From Populus alba (lineage: Eukaryota; Streptophyta; Magnoliopsida; Malpighiales; Salicaceae), in the NCBI RefSeq assembly GCF_005239225.2, contig NC_133284.1, forward strand, positions 36,470,758 to 36,534,757: 64,000 nucleotides of DNA. Direction: 5' to 3'. The notes under the pieces are model-generated. The model ran no database searches and had not been told where the DNA came from. It saw only the letters and a list, made by a program, of their open reading frames with translations. Positions 24,100 to 37,371 of the stretch are shown here, one piece after another; the first letter of the stretch is position 1; each line of letters begins with the position of its first letter. The translations under genes and the position numbers were made by a program.

Positions 24100-25430
24100 A
24101 ACAATTAAAATATGCAATCAAGAATCTTAATTGTCTAACAATGGCTCCGCTACCATTATTGAGTTTTCCAAAACACATATACACTGCGAAAACCATATAT
24201 TTAAAAATTCTTAGAAGTTTTAAGGATCAAGTTAGATAGACGTAGAGTTGTTGAGAGTTTATACAAAAATTGTCTAAAGATCAGATTTTTTTTTTCCAAC
24301 TTTGAATAATTGCTTAAAGGTTAGGTTATCTCAAATCCAAAGTTGTCCAAGTGTTCGATCTTAATAGTAATTCACATAAATCACTGATGAGAAATCATCT
24401 AAACCTTTTTAAGAGAGAGGGATTGCTATGCCTTTGAGTGTTAGGTCTGTTCTTTTATGTTTTTCAGGTGTTATTTAACCAACATAGCTTTTCTCTTTAT
24501 TAAAGAGCATAGAAAACAAGAGGTTTAGCATTCTATTTATAGGGAAACATGAAAAAAAAACCCCTATAAATAGTAAAATATCAATTTATCCCCTTAATAA
24601 TATCACATATATTATTTCAGGATAATTTTAGAAATTTAATCAATGAAGTCCCTACTTGATTTTTCTATGTCTAAAATTGCAATTCCCTGTATAAATTGCA
24701 CTTTAGTCCTAAATTTCCAAAACTTATTTACAATCAATTAAGTCATAATTCATTAATCATCCATTTTAATTTTTAACCAATGGTTTCTTATATGTGTGAC
24801 CTATTAAATTCTTTAATAAGTTGATTCAAATACAAATCACAATCCTAAATAAAATAGGATTAAATAAATTTAACACATAAATTTATTATCAATTGTTGCA
24901 ACAATTGATTGATTTATTTTTGAAAATCAAGTACAATATCAAGTAACTTATCATGACTCCCTTGAATATCAAAAAGTTCATAAGTGATTTGACTTAATAT
25001 TTCAGTTATTAGTTTCTAAGTGTAATTATTATCTTTTCATTAACAATGTTTTTTTAGACATTATAACATATAGTGTCTATGATGTCAAATATGTTTTTTT
25101 TTCTTAACACCGTAGTCATTGATCATTGGAGTAAGATTTGAAATTATTTTCAAATCTCATTCCACTTGTGCAAGGATTTACAATCAAAACTATTTGAGAA
25201 TATATGAAATTTTTTTCTTAATTCATCTAGGGTGATAACTCTTTAATTTCTTAAAGACTTTTATATAGTTCGTATTATACCTAATATTTGCTTATTTTTT
25301 TACCCTTGATAAGGATAACGTATATGAGGATCAAAGTATAACATTCCTTATATAAGATAACCTAGTGATCTCAAGCATGGTGATTACTTACACAATTAAT
25401 GCTACGTATAACCAAACGACTGATTAGAAT
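24100..25430 (+). repeat. Dispersed LTR-like repeat (family B), first copy
   Basis: Shares a long collinear series of words with 62890-64000: 'ataattgctt', 'aatatcacatatattattt', 'aagtccctacttgatttttt', 'tatcaattg...attgattgact/gattt', 'gatctcaagc/tct'. Same orientation. It resembles a long terminal repeat of a copia-type element (a cacatacac..gcag.ggaaa word is near each start). No coding part is attached. Confidence 0.55.
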
Positions 25431-26600
25431 ACAAATATCATAACATACCTAGCATATGCAACAATGTCTAACAAGGGTAGCTAACCAATGAAAGGAGTAT
25501 CATTTTGAGCAATGCAACTTGTATAAACCAGCCAAGCAATTCCTTGACAAACATCCATTTAAGAGGTTCCAGGCTAAACCTGGAATAAAAAACAAAACTT
25601 GAGAGCTTAGATGAAAGAAATTAATTTTTAAAGTAGATATAAAGAAGAATGATGGCATTCGATACCGTAATCCAATCCCAGAGATTGTTTGGTTGGTTAT
25701 GCATTGAAGGGAAAAGATAGGGTTAACAGAAGAATAATAAGCTTGCTACCAGCATATGCTAAGCTGGGTTGATCGGAGAATATAATCCACTTACTTTTCA
25801 TCCCAGCAACAAGCCAGAAAGAATAGCAGAGGTGTCTGATGTACAAGTCCGGTGCATTTATAGGAAGGCATTTCTAAATGGAGGTGGTCGGAGGTCTTGG
25901 CACCTCCGGCGGAGTCAATCAAGCATCGATTACCAACGGATGCTTAAATTCTAAACTTTTTCAAAACCCGATGGAATCCATTAGGTCATCTGAATAAAAT
26001 AGAAACGAGGTTTCAAGCTTAACAGGAAACAACCGATCTCTTTGAAAAAAGGGCTTACGAAGTTTCCATGTAATTCTAACAAGGGTAATTCATAGTTTTG
26101 ACATTTACAGTTTCGAAGCAGGTCCAGAATCTAAAGATAATGACAGTTTCTTCGAACCATGCTACCTACCAAGCTTTGTCCTCTAATGGAAAGGGTAAGC
26201 CAAATGGTTTGTTATATCAATTATCAAATCCAATACCAACTCTACTTGCGTCTTTATCTAGAAAACAAAAAAGAACAGCCAAGGGTAATTCATTCGTAGT
26301 TTTGCCATTTAAAATTTATGGATATTCCATTTATATTCTTAATGTTTAAAGTTTTTTATATTAATTATTCTCATGAGAACTTCCATGGTTTTTAGGTTTT
26401 AATTACATATAGTATATGAGAGGGATAACATAAATAGGAGAGAAAAATATGAAATGAAAAAATAGAAGAAATTATTTTTTTTAATAGAAAAGAGCATTTT
26501 TTTTTTGGAACAAATATATTTTTTTATTCTATACTTGTTTATCTTTTTTCTATACTGGAAGTGTCCGAAAGTTACAATTTTTAAAAGGATTTCTTTGGGA
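25431..26600. other. Intergenic, no gene supported
   Basis: Short open frames at 25769-25954 and 26098-26349 lack any known domain. A phrase aagggtaattcat.gtagttttg.catttA occurs near 26085 and again near 26284, a small direct repeat ~200 bp apart. Confidence 0.45.
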
Positions 26601-26604
26601 GTAT

Positions 26605-26776
26605 AGTTGTGGTAGCTTTTCGTGTTGAAATGTATCAAAATAATATATATTTTTTTATATTTTAAAAATTATTTTTGAGATTAACGCATTAAAACAATCC
26701 AAACATATAAAAAAAATTAATTTTTCACAAAAAAAAAAACAATTTAAATTTGTTGACCCGCGTTTCCAAACACGGC
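26605..26776. mobile_element. MITE of the 'gcggtagcggttgc' family, partial
   Basis: Contains the family core 'tttcgtgttgaaatgtatcaaaataat', 'aaaaattatttttgagatt', 'acgcattaaaacaatccaaa' and the end word cgtttccaaacacg. The same order of words is found at 42424-42627 and 61048-61244. Confidence 0.6.
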
Positions 26777-27529
26777 TTTCATTTTACCATTTACTGTTAA
26801 ATATTAATTTTCAATTTTTTCAAACTTATTTACTTTTCTCTAGTTTTCTTTCTTCTTCAAGATCCTCATACTGAATTATAAATTAAAAAAGGATAGGGTT
26901 ATAAAATTTAAATTATAAAGGGATAAGTGGAACATATATATATATATATATATAAAAAAGAATGAGGTTTGAACAAATGTCCAAAAATGGATTTAGTTCT
27001 TTGTTCCAAGAAAAAGGTCATTATTATATCATTTTAACCATTGTCGTTCTTCAGCATGAAAATTCAGGATATACTCCTCATATTCAGCTAAATTATCTTA
27101 AACACATAAACTCTTTTTGGATTGAGATTTTTTCATATTCTTAAAAATATAATATAATTATGTTAATTAAATGTAAATAGCTATTTCAAATTAAAAACTC
27201 GATCGTAATAATTATGACCGGTTCGTATTTCTAAAAAAATATAAAAAAAGAGGAGAAAATCAAAATCCTTACCATCATTGACTCTCATGTTTGATTACAA
27301 GTAGCATTTTTCCTGGTGGTGATTTAACTTGCACCTACCAGCTGGAAAGCAAGAAGATTTTTAGATTCAGATTTCGCGCATAGCCTAATATAATCATGTA
27401 AGTATTGCAGAGAAGTCTTGAAAAGACTACTAGGTTGCGATGTGGCTGGATCTTTGACTTTTGGATTTCCCTGATATCCATTTCAAATACAATTATTAAT
27501 ATATTGTGACTTTTAATTGTTTTTCCTGG

Positions 27530-28790
27530 TTATTTTTATGGTGTAAAAATATTTTATAAAAAATTTAAAATTTTTATTTTTATTTAAATTAATATTTTCT
27601 GAACTTTTCAAATCATTTTAATATATTAATATTAAAAATAATTTTTTTAAAAAAAAAATATATATATATATTATTTTGATATATTTTTAAGCAAAAAATA
27701 TTTTAAAAAACAACAACAACCATATTCTTAAACACCGTGTGATATTAAAATTTTAATAAATTTTTTATTTTTTATTCTTTCAAATTAATTTATTTTTGAT
27801 ATTTAATATTAAAAATAATTAAATATTATTTTAATATATTTATAAATAATTAAAAAAAAAAAAAAATCTCTACTCTACTTTCCACAATAATCCCTATATT
27901 CATGCTATTAATTTCAAAATATGATAGTAACTTGTAACAATTTCTGCCTTATCCATTCAAGAACGGGATACATCCCATCAAATCTTCCTTTTTTTATTGG
28001 ATAATAAAAAATATTTTTGAAAAAATAATCTCATTGATTTACAATTAATTATATGTTTTGGGTATAGTTTAACCGCTATTTTAAAATAAATTATACGAAT
28101 ATAACCTATTTCTTAATATTTTAAATCAATAAAAGTTTACTTAGTATTTTTTAATTAAAAATATTTTTTTTATATTTATAGTACCTTTATTCCAAAACAC
28201 TAGCTAAACACAATTTAAAATCTGATAAGATTAGAGAAGAAAAAGTGTTTTTTATTTATAGCATATATTAAAATACTGTGATTTTATTATTTTTTAAAAA
28301 TTATTTTTGGTATTTATGTACATCAAAATAATCTAAAAACACCAAAAACATATTAATTTAAAAAAAAATTCAAAAATTTTTAAAAATATTTTTAAAATGT
28401 AAAAACAAACATGACTAGTCAATAAAAAATTAGCTACTAAGCAGGTTTAACTATAATTGTCGAAAATTTATGTTGTCCCAAGTAAATAAACGAAACCAAA
28501 TAAAAAAGGAAATTTCCTTCCGTGGTTGTTAACAAAAAAAAACCAGAGAAAAATAATTAGTTTTTGGTACGAAGCAATGGACTATTATAGAGCGTGGTCA
28601 ATAGAGTTGTTGAAAGTATAGTAATAATTATTTTTAAAATATTTTTAATTTAAAAATTTATTAAAATAATATTTTATTATTTTTTTAAAAATTATTTTTG
28701 ATATTAATATATCAAAATAATGTAAAAATATCATAAAAATTAATTTAAATTATTTCAAAAAAATAAAATACAAAAACAAATGGCCCACGG
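27530..28790. repeat. Cluster of AT-rich MITE-like repeats
   Basis: At least three units (about 27535-27720, 28240-28425 and 28600-28785) share 'aaaaattatttttgatatt', 'atatatcaaaataat' and 'aaaaacaaa..g' near the end. They are related to the unit at 41562-41733. No gene lies between them. Confidence 0.5.
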
Positions 28791-31700
28791 AAACAAGAAA
28801 AGGTTGGTGGGGGTGGCCATGGCGGGGAGCTATAGCTGGGAAGTGAAGAGTTGTTGGGGGTAGAAAACTGTCTGGAGAGGTAAATTCCGTTTCTAGTCTT
28901 TGATCTTGGGCCAAGTCATTGTCTGATTATTAATTATTCATTATTCATTACCAAACCTACTTGTCGGATGCTGCCCAGATATTTCTTTTCATGGAATGTC
29001 ACTCTATATATATATTATATTGTATTGTATTGTAGTATGTTATTCACATTTTTTTATGCCACGAGTGTTTCTTTTTTCGTTTGAGTGCCCCAACAAACGC
29101 AATTATGAGTATTTAAAAAAGAAGAAATATTTCACTACTAGTTTATTGGGATTACACTCCAAGAAATCACCATGAAATTCCACTAAGTGGGCCCAATTGC
29201 TTTCCACCCATTGATTCTCCCCTCACGTGTCAGGAACATGTTCCCCTGTCTGTTTTTATTTAAAGGGCATACCTCAAAAATCCCTTTAACCATAGCGGGG
29301 TCGTCTAGAGATTGTTTTACACAGCTTATGCTTATGTTTTTATGTATTTATTTTTTGAAAAAAAATAGTAAATAGATATTTTGAGTATTTTTTAAAAAAT
29401 TTGATTTATTAATGTTAAAAGAAAATATATTTTTTAATATATTTTCAAGTAAAAAACTATTTTAAAAAACAATTTGCACTATAATCTCAAACATACAACT
29501 AGTTTCAATTGGATCCTTAAGGTTTTGCTAAATCCTCAATTAAGTCCCCATCTTATTTTTTTAACATTAAGAAAACACACAAAAACACATATTTTGGTCG
29601 ATGATTTGTGTCCGAGTTGTACAACATTTCATAAAATAAATAGCATTATTTTATTTAAAAATATTTTTTTTTCAAAAGCATGTAATAAGAATATTGATGA
29701 AAAATTCAATTCACAAAATGATATTCTTAGGAATGCAAAGAAAACTACCTCTATAATTGGAGGGACTTTTTGTGGTTTTCCCATAATATTAAAAGAAACT
29801 AAAAAGAGTAATGCTTTTATTATAATACAAAACATTGTTTATCCTCTCATAAGTCATTGTAAATTGGAGCATTTATTTTTTTAATTTTTATTTTGCACAA
29901 TTAAGACCTTTTAATCTCAAATTAACACTAAATTATATGTTTTTTTAGGAGGGAGGGTTGAATTGCAAGACAAAGGACAAAAGAGAAAAGCACATGTGAT
30001 ATAAGTTGTAACTTTGCAAGTTGTTTGGAAAGTAGATTTTAGTCCTTCATCTTTTTCATTTTTTTTTTGTTATCAAGAGACTAGTCCCTTTAATTTTAGA
30101 AAATTATATTTTGATATAAAACTTCATTGTTGTCATTTTTCAGTCTTTATTCATGAAAAGAGATAGAGGAGTCATCGGATTCCGATAAAGAGAAAAAAAG
30201 CTTTTTATTAGTGACTATTTAAGCTATCAAACAAGTTAAAATTGGTGTCAAAGAGTTTCATTAGGTGAGAAAAGTTATATTGTGGTTATGTTAAACCTTA
30301 ATGTAGCTTAAAAAATCATATATAAGTCAAGAATGAACTATTTTTTCCAGTTTGATTTTGTGGTTTAGATTGGTTTTTAGGTTTGTTAGGTTGACATGTT
30401 GGTGTCTTGATGTTCTATGAGTGTTTTTGTGGTTGAAAAACGAGTTCTCGAGTAAAAAACTCAGAGGCCTGATTTTCTGACCATCATAATGGTGCCTGAA
30501 TGTCATATACCACAAAGAACAACGTGTCATTTACCTCTTATTTTTTATAGAAAAAACAGGTCATCTATCCCTTTAAATAAGAGAAAAAACAATAGGCCTA
30601 GACACGCAGGCATGGGCTTCAAGGTCCACGTGCCTAGGCTTTTCCTTTCTTGATACTTTTTTTTTTCCAATTAACATGTCATTTTTTTAGATTATTTAGA
30701 CTTTTTAAATAATAATGATTTTTTAATTATATCGATGTCTTTACTTTTTTACAAGATTAATATAATTTATTTCTATTTATTTTATATATTTCACATGGAT
30801 TAAATTTATTTTTAAAAATTAAAAAAATTATTTTTATGATATTTTTAATGCCTGTAACCTTACATAGTATTGTTTTCCTTTCTTTTTTATTTAACAAATT
30901 TTGTGTCTATCGATTTTTATTAAAAGTTTATTTTAATAAATAAATTTATTAAACACATTCTATTAAATGACTTGTGTTGCGCTTTCAAATATCTTGATTT
31001 AAATTTGTCTCTCAATTTTTTTACTTTTATTTATTAATCATCAATTTATTTATTTATTTATTTTGATTTTATGATTTATGACGCATGATAGATATGTAAT
31101 TTGGACATATCTTGTATCTAAGTCATGAATTTCACATGCTAACCTAACTTTACATAGAGTAATGTATGTTTTTTTTATTTTTTTATTGTTGTTTATTTTT
31201 TATCTTATTATCAAATTAATCAAAATTTAATTTGATTATCAAGTTTATTTTATTAACAAATTAATCAAAAATATAAGTTGCCTCTTAATTTATTTTTTGA
31301 GGTTAAAAAAACATGATGTGGCCCGCGGGTTCCACACAGGATACCAATTTAGTAATTACTAGAAAAAAGAAAAAAAAGGGTAAAAAACAATCGTTTTCCA
31401 GAGCTCCACGCCTCTACGACCAACGGAGGTTTTGGTCAACAATTTCAAAAGTCCCAACAGTGGAAAACAAACCTACCTCCACGATTTAACGAATCTTAAC
31501 TCTTCAGTTGAATTTATTTTTCAAAATGTTTTTTATTTTACTTTTTATTTTTTTTTATAATTTTAATATCTTGATTTTAAAAATAAAAAATATTTTAATA
31601 AAAAAACACCGTATTACCAAACACGGAAAAATTAATTAATCACGTCGCACATTCTTCACAATTTTCAGAACTTGGATTTCCTAGCATTATTAATACTGCC
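28791..31700. other. Intergenic, repeat-rich, no gene supported
   Basis: Another 'aaatttgatttattaatgtt' MITE-like piece is at ~29330-29480. An open frame at 29474-29884 (136 aa) has no known domain. The stretch 29900-30660, with 'ggttgaattgcaagacaaagg' and 'tagacacgcaggcatggg', looks like a retrotransposon LTR relic but no partner copy is in the window. Confidence 0.45.
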
Positions 31701-31728
31701 ACACTAGCGGTTGTTGAGGCAGTGCCAT

Positions 31729-31760
31729 GTCACGTGACACTATCATCCATTGCACGTGCA
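31729..31760. promoter_or_regulatory. Two palindromic G-boxes upstream of the SDR gene
   Basis: GTCACGTGAC (31729-31738) and TGCACGTGCA (31751-31760) are each perfect 10-bp palindromes with the CACGTG core bound by plant bZIP and bHLH factors. Their centres are 22 bp apart, near two helical turns. They lie about 300 bp before a TATA box and 560-590 bp before the SDR start codon. Confidence 0.6.
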
Positions 31761-32060
31761 AATAGGACACCCTTATTTATTTTAACAACGTGAAAACTGA
31801 AAACTGAAAAGAATGTGATGTCCCATTCCTCTATTCTTTCACTGTACTGCAAAAGAAACTACAGTTGCTGTTTCTATTTCTATTTATTCGACCACAAATT
31901 TTTTCCCCTTTTTTCTAATTAAAAAAATAAATGAATAATAAAATAAAATAAATCTATACAATTTTACACTATTTTTTTTTTCTGATCTTAACTACCTCCA
32001 TGTTTCCTGTGTAAACAGTGACAGACACTGCCATCGCAAAATTTTGCTCCAGCACAGATA

Positions 32061-32068
32061 TATAAATA
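32061..32068 (+). promoter_or_regulatory. Probable TATA box of the SDR gene
   Basis: TATAAATA lies within a longer tatataaatatataaa stretch, 250 bp before the start codon. A possible 5'-UTR intron runs from gtcag|gtaccg (~32185) to gttattgatag| (~32280), which would leave a normal leader length. Confidence 0.45.
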
Positions 32069-32316
32069 TATAAATGACAACTCGTGGCCGAAAGAGATCT
32101 GAGGTCCAAAGCACATAACATTCATTTGACGAGACGACGTCTTTCTTTTTTCTTACCTTCATTCAATTAGTTTTTTTTTTGTCAGGTACCGTCTGTGATA
32201 GATAATTCATTTCTTCTTTTTTTACTTGAATTGTGTGTGTTTAGGTTCATGAATTTGTTCTTTGTTTTTGTTATTGATAGGGTTTGTATTGAAATTTGAA
32301 GTTGGAAAATTGGAGA

Positions 32317-35300
32317 ATGGGAAGTGGCGTGAAGAAAGTGTTGCTTACTTCAAATGGAGATGAGATTTCGCAGAATATCGCGTTTCATTTGGTTAAACAA
32401 GGATGCAGGTTGAGTTTCTGTTCTTCTTTTTTTAATTGAATTTCTTAGTGTCAATTTTTTTTCCTGGGAGCGAAGCTAGACAAGGACAACGAAAGGAAAT
32501 GCCACCAAATTATAGTTTCAGTCTTTCAAAGGAAATGACAGAAAATGGATTTTTTCTTTCCTTCTTTTTTACTGGTTTTGAAATGAAAGGTTTTTTATTT
32601 TTTAAGACAAATGAGAATTTTTTTAAAAAAAAAATTTCTGCAAGTTTCTTTGCGTTTTTGGTTGGCCAAGGATGTAGTTTAAGGTTCAGTTTTATGAATT
32701 TTATAGTTTCATTGATTTGTTGTTTGGTTTCTGAGAAAAGGGAGGAAATGGCAGAAAAAAGGTTTCAGGTATTGAATACTGCTTTTCAATTGTGTTTGGT
32801 TTCTGAGAAAAGAGAAGGAAAAGAAGGAAATGGATTTTTTATTTTCGGGCGGGGAAAGCTGGATATGTTTTGGATTCTTTATAATTTTCTAATCAGTTTC
32901 ACTTGTTTTTTGGTTAATGAAATCCACAGTTTGAACAGTACCTTTTAAGTAATATTCCCGCGTGTTCTACAGACAAAAATGGAATCCTGGCCGTCTACAA
33001 TCTACAATTGACAGTTGATTTTTTATTATGCTTAGAAAAACAAAGCAAAGACATTTAAAAAAATAAATAAAAGACAGTTAATGTACTTTTCTTTGTTCAA
33101 TTTTATATTCAGATAACAATCCAACTAGATTGGTTGGTTTATTGAATAATATGTTATTTGGTGATGTATGATCAGGTTGGTTTTGATGGGAAATGAAAAG
33201 GGTTTAAGGAGTATCGGTGAGAAGATAACAGGTGCAATCAAAGGTGCTTTGCCAGTGGAGGTAGTGGAAATGGATATGGAAGAGGAAAGTGAGGCAAGTT
33301 TTGAAGAGGCAGTGGACAGGGCATGTGGGATTTTGGGGAATTTAGATGCTTTTGTGCATTGCTATACATATGAAGGTAATTTTGTCTCTCTTTCCATCTT
33401 TCTCCACGGTGTAGATAATACTTTTATCTTGTTTGGTTGATTATCTGTGTATTGTGTCTTCGTCTATTCTATTCTTTGCTTCCATTGAATTTCCTGTTCC
33501 ACTAGGTGGAATTTGAACCATAACTTCCTAGTTTTCTGGGTGTTACTTGGAGTTTTTAATTTGAAAAAGAATTAGAGAGACTAGGAAAGTCAGGTCATAA
33601 GTTCGATCTTTTGTTCTGTCATCATTCATGAGTGATTCAATATTTTTTTGTTTTCTTGGATGGTAGTGACTGATTGACTACGATTTGGAACTTATATTGT
33701 AATGGATCATAGCTAAAACACTAAGGCAATATTTGGTATTTGACTTTGTGTTGAACTTTGTTTTGTGAACTGCATCTGTTTTCGTTAAACCTGCATCTGA
33801 TAATAGATTTTAGTGTTGATACTTTACCAGAAGTCAGCATATTTTGGACCCTTTCTTGCACATTCATTTTTAATGTAACTGCAACCCAATACCAAATGAA
33901 TTCTAAAAGTACCGATGAAACCATATTGAAACTCATGTCCTGTTCATTTTGAACTTCAAGTTACCATTGGAGTATTGAAGGAATTGTCAAAGCTTAATGG
34001 CAATACAGGAAAGGACATTAGTAGAGTTATTACAATCAAATATTGTATTTGGTGCCATAATAATCATTCAATTTATTTCTTAAGAAGTTGACAAGGAAGA
34101 GACGCACATGAGTCATAATGTTTAGAAAGGAACAAGCATTGCTACAATTGAATTGGAGCAGTGCTTGCCCTTTTCCTCTGCCATTAATTTCATCAGACCT
34201 ACTACACAGGTTACTCTTTCAACTGGAAGATAGACGTGAGATTCTTGACTTTGTGCATGCAGGATTAATGCATAGAGCTATGGTGTTGGCAGTAGTTTTG
34301 GTATCTAGAATAGTAATATTGCAAGTAGGATAGTTGTGATTCAGGGTGGTGGCAACAAAAATTACTATGAGTTGGAAGTGTTGAGAAATACAAGGGTGGA
34401 AGAATAAGAAATTAAACACTCTTGTTATATTTGGGAAAACACAGGCACTTTGCACATTGAAAATATAGAAATGAAAAATTGCTCAGAAATTCTATCAGCA
34501 ACTCGTACAAAGTTGAACACAAACTTGCTTAATTTTCTGTTCACTCACCATCCATCACGCGCAGAAGGAACACACTCACATATGTAATGTAGCATTCATA
34601 TTTTTAGCACCCCACAAAATCTGAACCCAGGTTCCCTATGTATACTAGCATATAATGTCTAAAGTGAAAGGAAGTATTAGATATTCCCATTGTGGAACCT
34701 CACCATGATACCTATTTGTGGAACCCACTTTCTGGTGAGTGGAGGAGTACTCCAGGAGGACTGAATAATTGTTGTTAAAGTGCTCCCTTATAATGTTGGT
34801 TATACCAATTATAGCTCAACAGTATTCTTACAAAGTAACAATGGGTGAGGTATCGAGTTCGAATCCATCCCTCTGTCAGCCATTTCTAATATAAAAAGAG
34901 ATATCAGTTACGAGACAGCTGGTAGAGAAATTGTACACTTCTAGTCTAATTGGTCTCTTGTACTATTGGTTGCCTTGTGCTTCATGGTTGGCTCAGTCTC
35001 TAATGTCATTGGTGGAGACACCAACTCTACGAATTAAAGACAGGTATCAGTTGAACTATGTTGCAATGGCCAGCTGTGATAGTTTGTAAATTCGACAATG
35101 AAACAAAGTTGCAGACAATGGATTGAGAGCCGCTTTGAACAAAGTTGTACATTTATCTCCACATCCAGCTGTGCCTTAGGAACCGGATTTATGTCACTGA
35201 CTTATGTTAGTATAAAATGCTTGGTTCATTTGTGTGTGGGGTCTAAAATGTGAGAGCTGCATATATGGGAGTTGAGTTGAGAGGTGTGCTCTATGTGTGT

Positions 35301-37371
35301 TTATAAGATAAGGGGGCTCCACTTTCCATATAAGAGTTATAGGCAGTAAGAGTAGATAATACCTTATGTATTTGTGAGCATTTTGTGTATGATCTTTGTA
35401 TTGTGTTGTAGTATTATAAACATGTGCTTTATTCTTTTCCCCCCCTCCACCCTTGTGTTTCTCAACAGAAAGAATAGTATCATATATGCTGTACACATAC
35501 TGTTCTATTGTAGCTTGGTTAGCTTAGGTTATACTGGGAACGTATGTTAGCATCTTCTAAGAAATGTGGAATCTGAAATTATCAAACCATTATTCTCCTT
35601 CGTAGCATGTTTTTCTTCTTGGTTCAGTAGAAGGCCTGCTCTTGAATCCCTTTATATCCATCCTGTAGCTTAACCTCTGGCCTCTTCACCTGGGACTCTC
35701 TTCTTTGCTATGTCAATGCTAAATAAATAGCTCTTCTTTCTTGGAGTGGACTGTGGAGATGACGGGATAGAAAATGGGAAAGACTTAAAGTCACATTTTT
35801 GTTTTTTTTTTCCTTCAATTTCTTGTTTCCCTTCAACATTATCAGTTTGATGAATTTGTTATACTGAGGTTTGTGAAATGAAGCTGGAACTTGGAAGCAA
35901 GAAAGTGAATTTATTACTTCTAATTTTGTGCTACAGGAAAGATTCAAGAACCTCTGCAAGTAACAGAACATGAGTTCAAAAAAATAGTGAAAATAAATTT
36001 TATGGCTCCATGGTTTCTGCTAAAGGCTGTTGGAAAAAAAATGCGGGACTATAATTCAGGAGGCTCCATTATATTCTTGACCTCAATAATTGGTGCTGAG
36101 AGAGGACTGTATCCAGGGGCTGCTGCATATGGTTCATGTTCAGCAGGAATACAGCAATTAGTTAGAGTAAGTGAATCAATTAGTATTTAATCTTATTTAT
36201 TTTTGTGTGTTCACAGTTCTGTTAGGGTCCTAGGCCATGCATGCTCACTATCTTAAGGATACAAGTAAGATAAACCCTAGCAAACACCTTGAATTCCTGA
36301 AGCCTGTGCCTTGACCCGCCTTTGCATTTGCTATACATCTGCATTTAGCAGTAACGATGGAGTTTCTGGTTGTTTTTGTTTGTGTTCATGTCATGCCTTA
36401 TTCTCTTTTTGCATCTGCGATATAAAGAAATTAATGCATGGTGAGAAGTGGTCTGGTGTGAAGAGGAAGGTGTTCCTGTGTTAGGATGATCAAGACCAGG
36501 AATGCTGGTTGAGGTGGTAAGGAAAGGGATAATGAAAATAAATTCAATGGTAGACTTTGTGTTGGATGATAATAATGGCTAATATCATACAATTTTTCTG
36601 GATAAGATTGGTTTCATTACACTATTAGGAATTAGATTGCTTTCTTCAATGAATAATTTATCAAAGAAGCCTCCTGTCAATACAGATGGATTGGTTTAGC
36701 TTTCTGTAACATTGTTCTGGATAGCCAAATTGGTTTATTTCGCTGGCTTTCCTAAATAAAAACTTTCGAATGGCAAAACAGAATTCAAGTGGGACACAAC
36801 TAATTGGAATAATTGAATCCATTTTGTCAGTCTAGGATCAAGGTAATGAATATAACATCATCTGTCTTCTTCTGACACGTCATATGTATGCAAGTCATGC
36901 GAAGTCGGGTTACAGCTGCATTGAATGGGCACTCAAGGTTTTGCTTTCAAGCATCTTTTGAGTTCAATCTTGAGCAATGACATGGAACATAAATGGTTTA
37001 CATTTCATCACACTATTGATGCAATGTTATTTTTGTCATATCATGAAAGAACATAATTGTCTTACACCAGCATTTCTGGTTATTGTTTCCAGCATTCAGC
37101 TATGGAGATAGGAACGTACAAGATCAGGGTTAACGGAATCGCTCGTGGTTTGCACCTAGAAGATGCATATCCTGTTTCAGAAGGGAAGGAGAGGGCAGAG
37201 AAGCTTGTGAAAGAGGTAGTGCCGATGCAGAGATGGCTTGATGCCAAGAAGGATGTAGCATCAACTGTCATCTACTTAATCAGTGATGGTTCAAGATACA
37301 TGACTGGGACAACCATATTTCTTGACGGGGGGCAGTCCTTGACAAGGCCTAGGATGCGCTCATACATGTAG
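32317..37371 (+). CDS. SDR-like Rossmann-fold protein lacking the catalytic lysine (four exons)
   Basis: Exons 32317-32408, 33176-33375, 35937-36166 and 37093-37371 join in phase with GT/AG borders to give 266 aa. It has the size and fold pattern of a classical short-chain dehydrogenase/reductase (FabG-like), cytosolic as far as can be seen. The cofactor loop is atypical: TSNGDEIS (residues 11-18) replaces TGxxxGIG, and HCYTYEG (92-98) replaces NNAG. N118, S147 and Y162 are present, but the YxxxK motif reads YGSCS, so position 166 is Ser. The C-terminal part is well conserved ([30 protein letters not shown]) and ends RPRMRSYM. No stop or frame break is seen. I infer a degenerate cofactor site or a non-catalytic role; substrate unknown. 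Confidence 0.88.
34798..35040 (+). mobile_element. Probable tRNA-derived SINE in SDR intron 2
   Basis: A pol III A-box-like tatagctcaacagt (~34811) is followed about 45 bp later by a B-box-like gagttcgaatcc (34855-34866), the arrangement of plant tRNA-derived SINE heads. The body runs to about 35040. The tail and target duplication were not made out, so the right border is a guess. Confidence 0.45.

Noticed and set aside
29474..29884. 136-aa open frame
   Set aside because: AT-driven composition, no domain, repeat-like surroundings; cannot be supported as a gene.
32436..32948. 170-aa open frame after the first SDR exon
   Set aside because: It lies wholly in SDR intron 1, behind a good donor at 32409, with low-complexity Phe/Lys-rich text and no domain.
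34118..34333. Small open frames in SDR intron 2
   Set aside because: No domain, no splice link to the gene; intron 2 is simply long.
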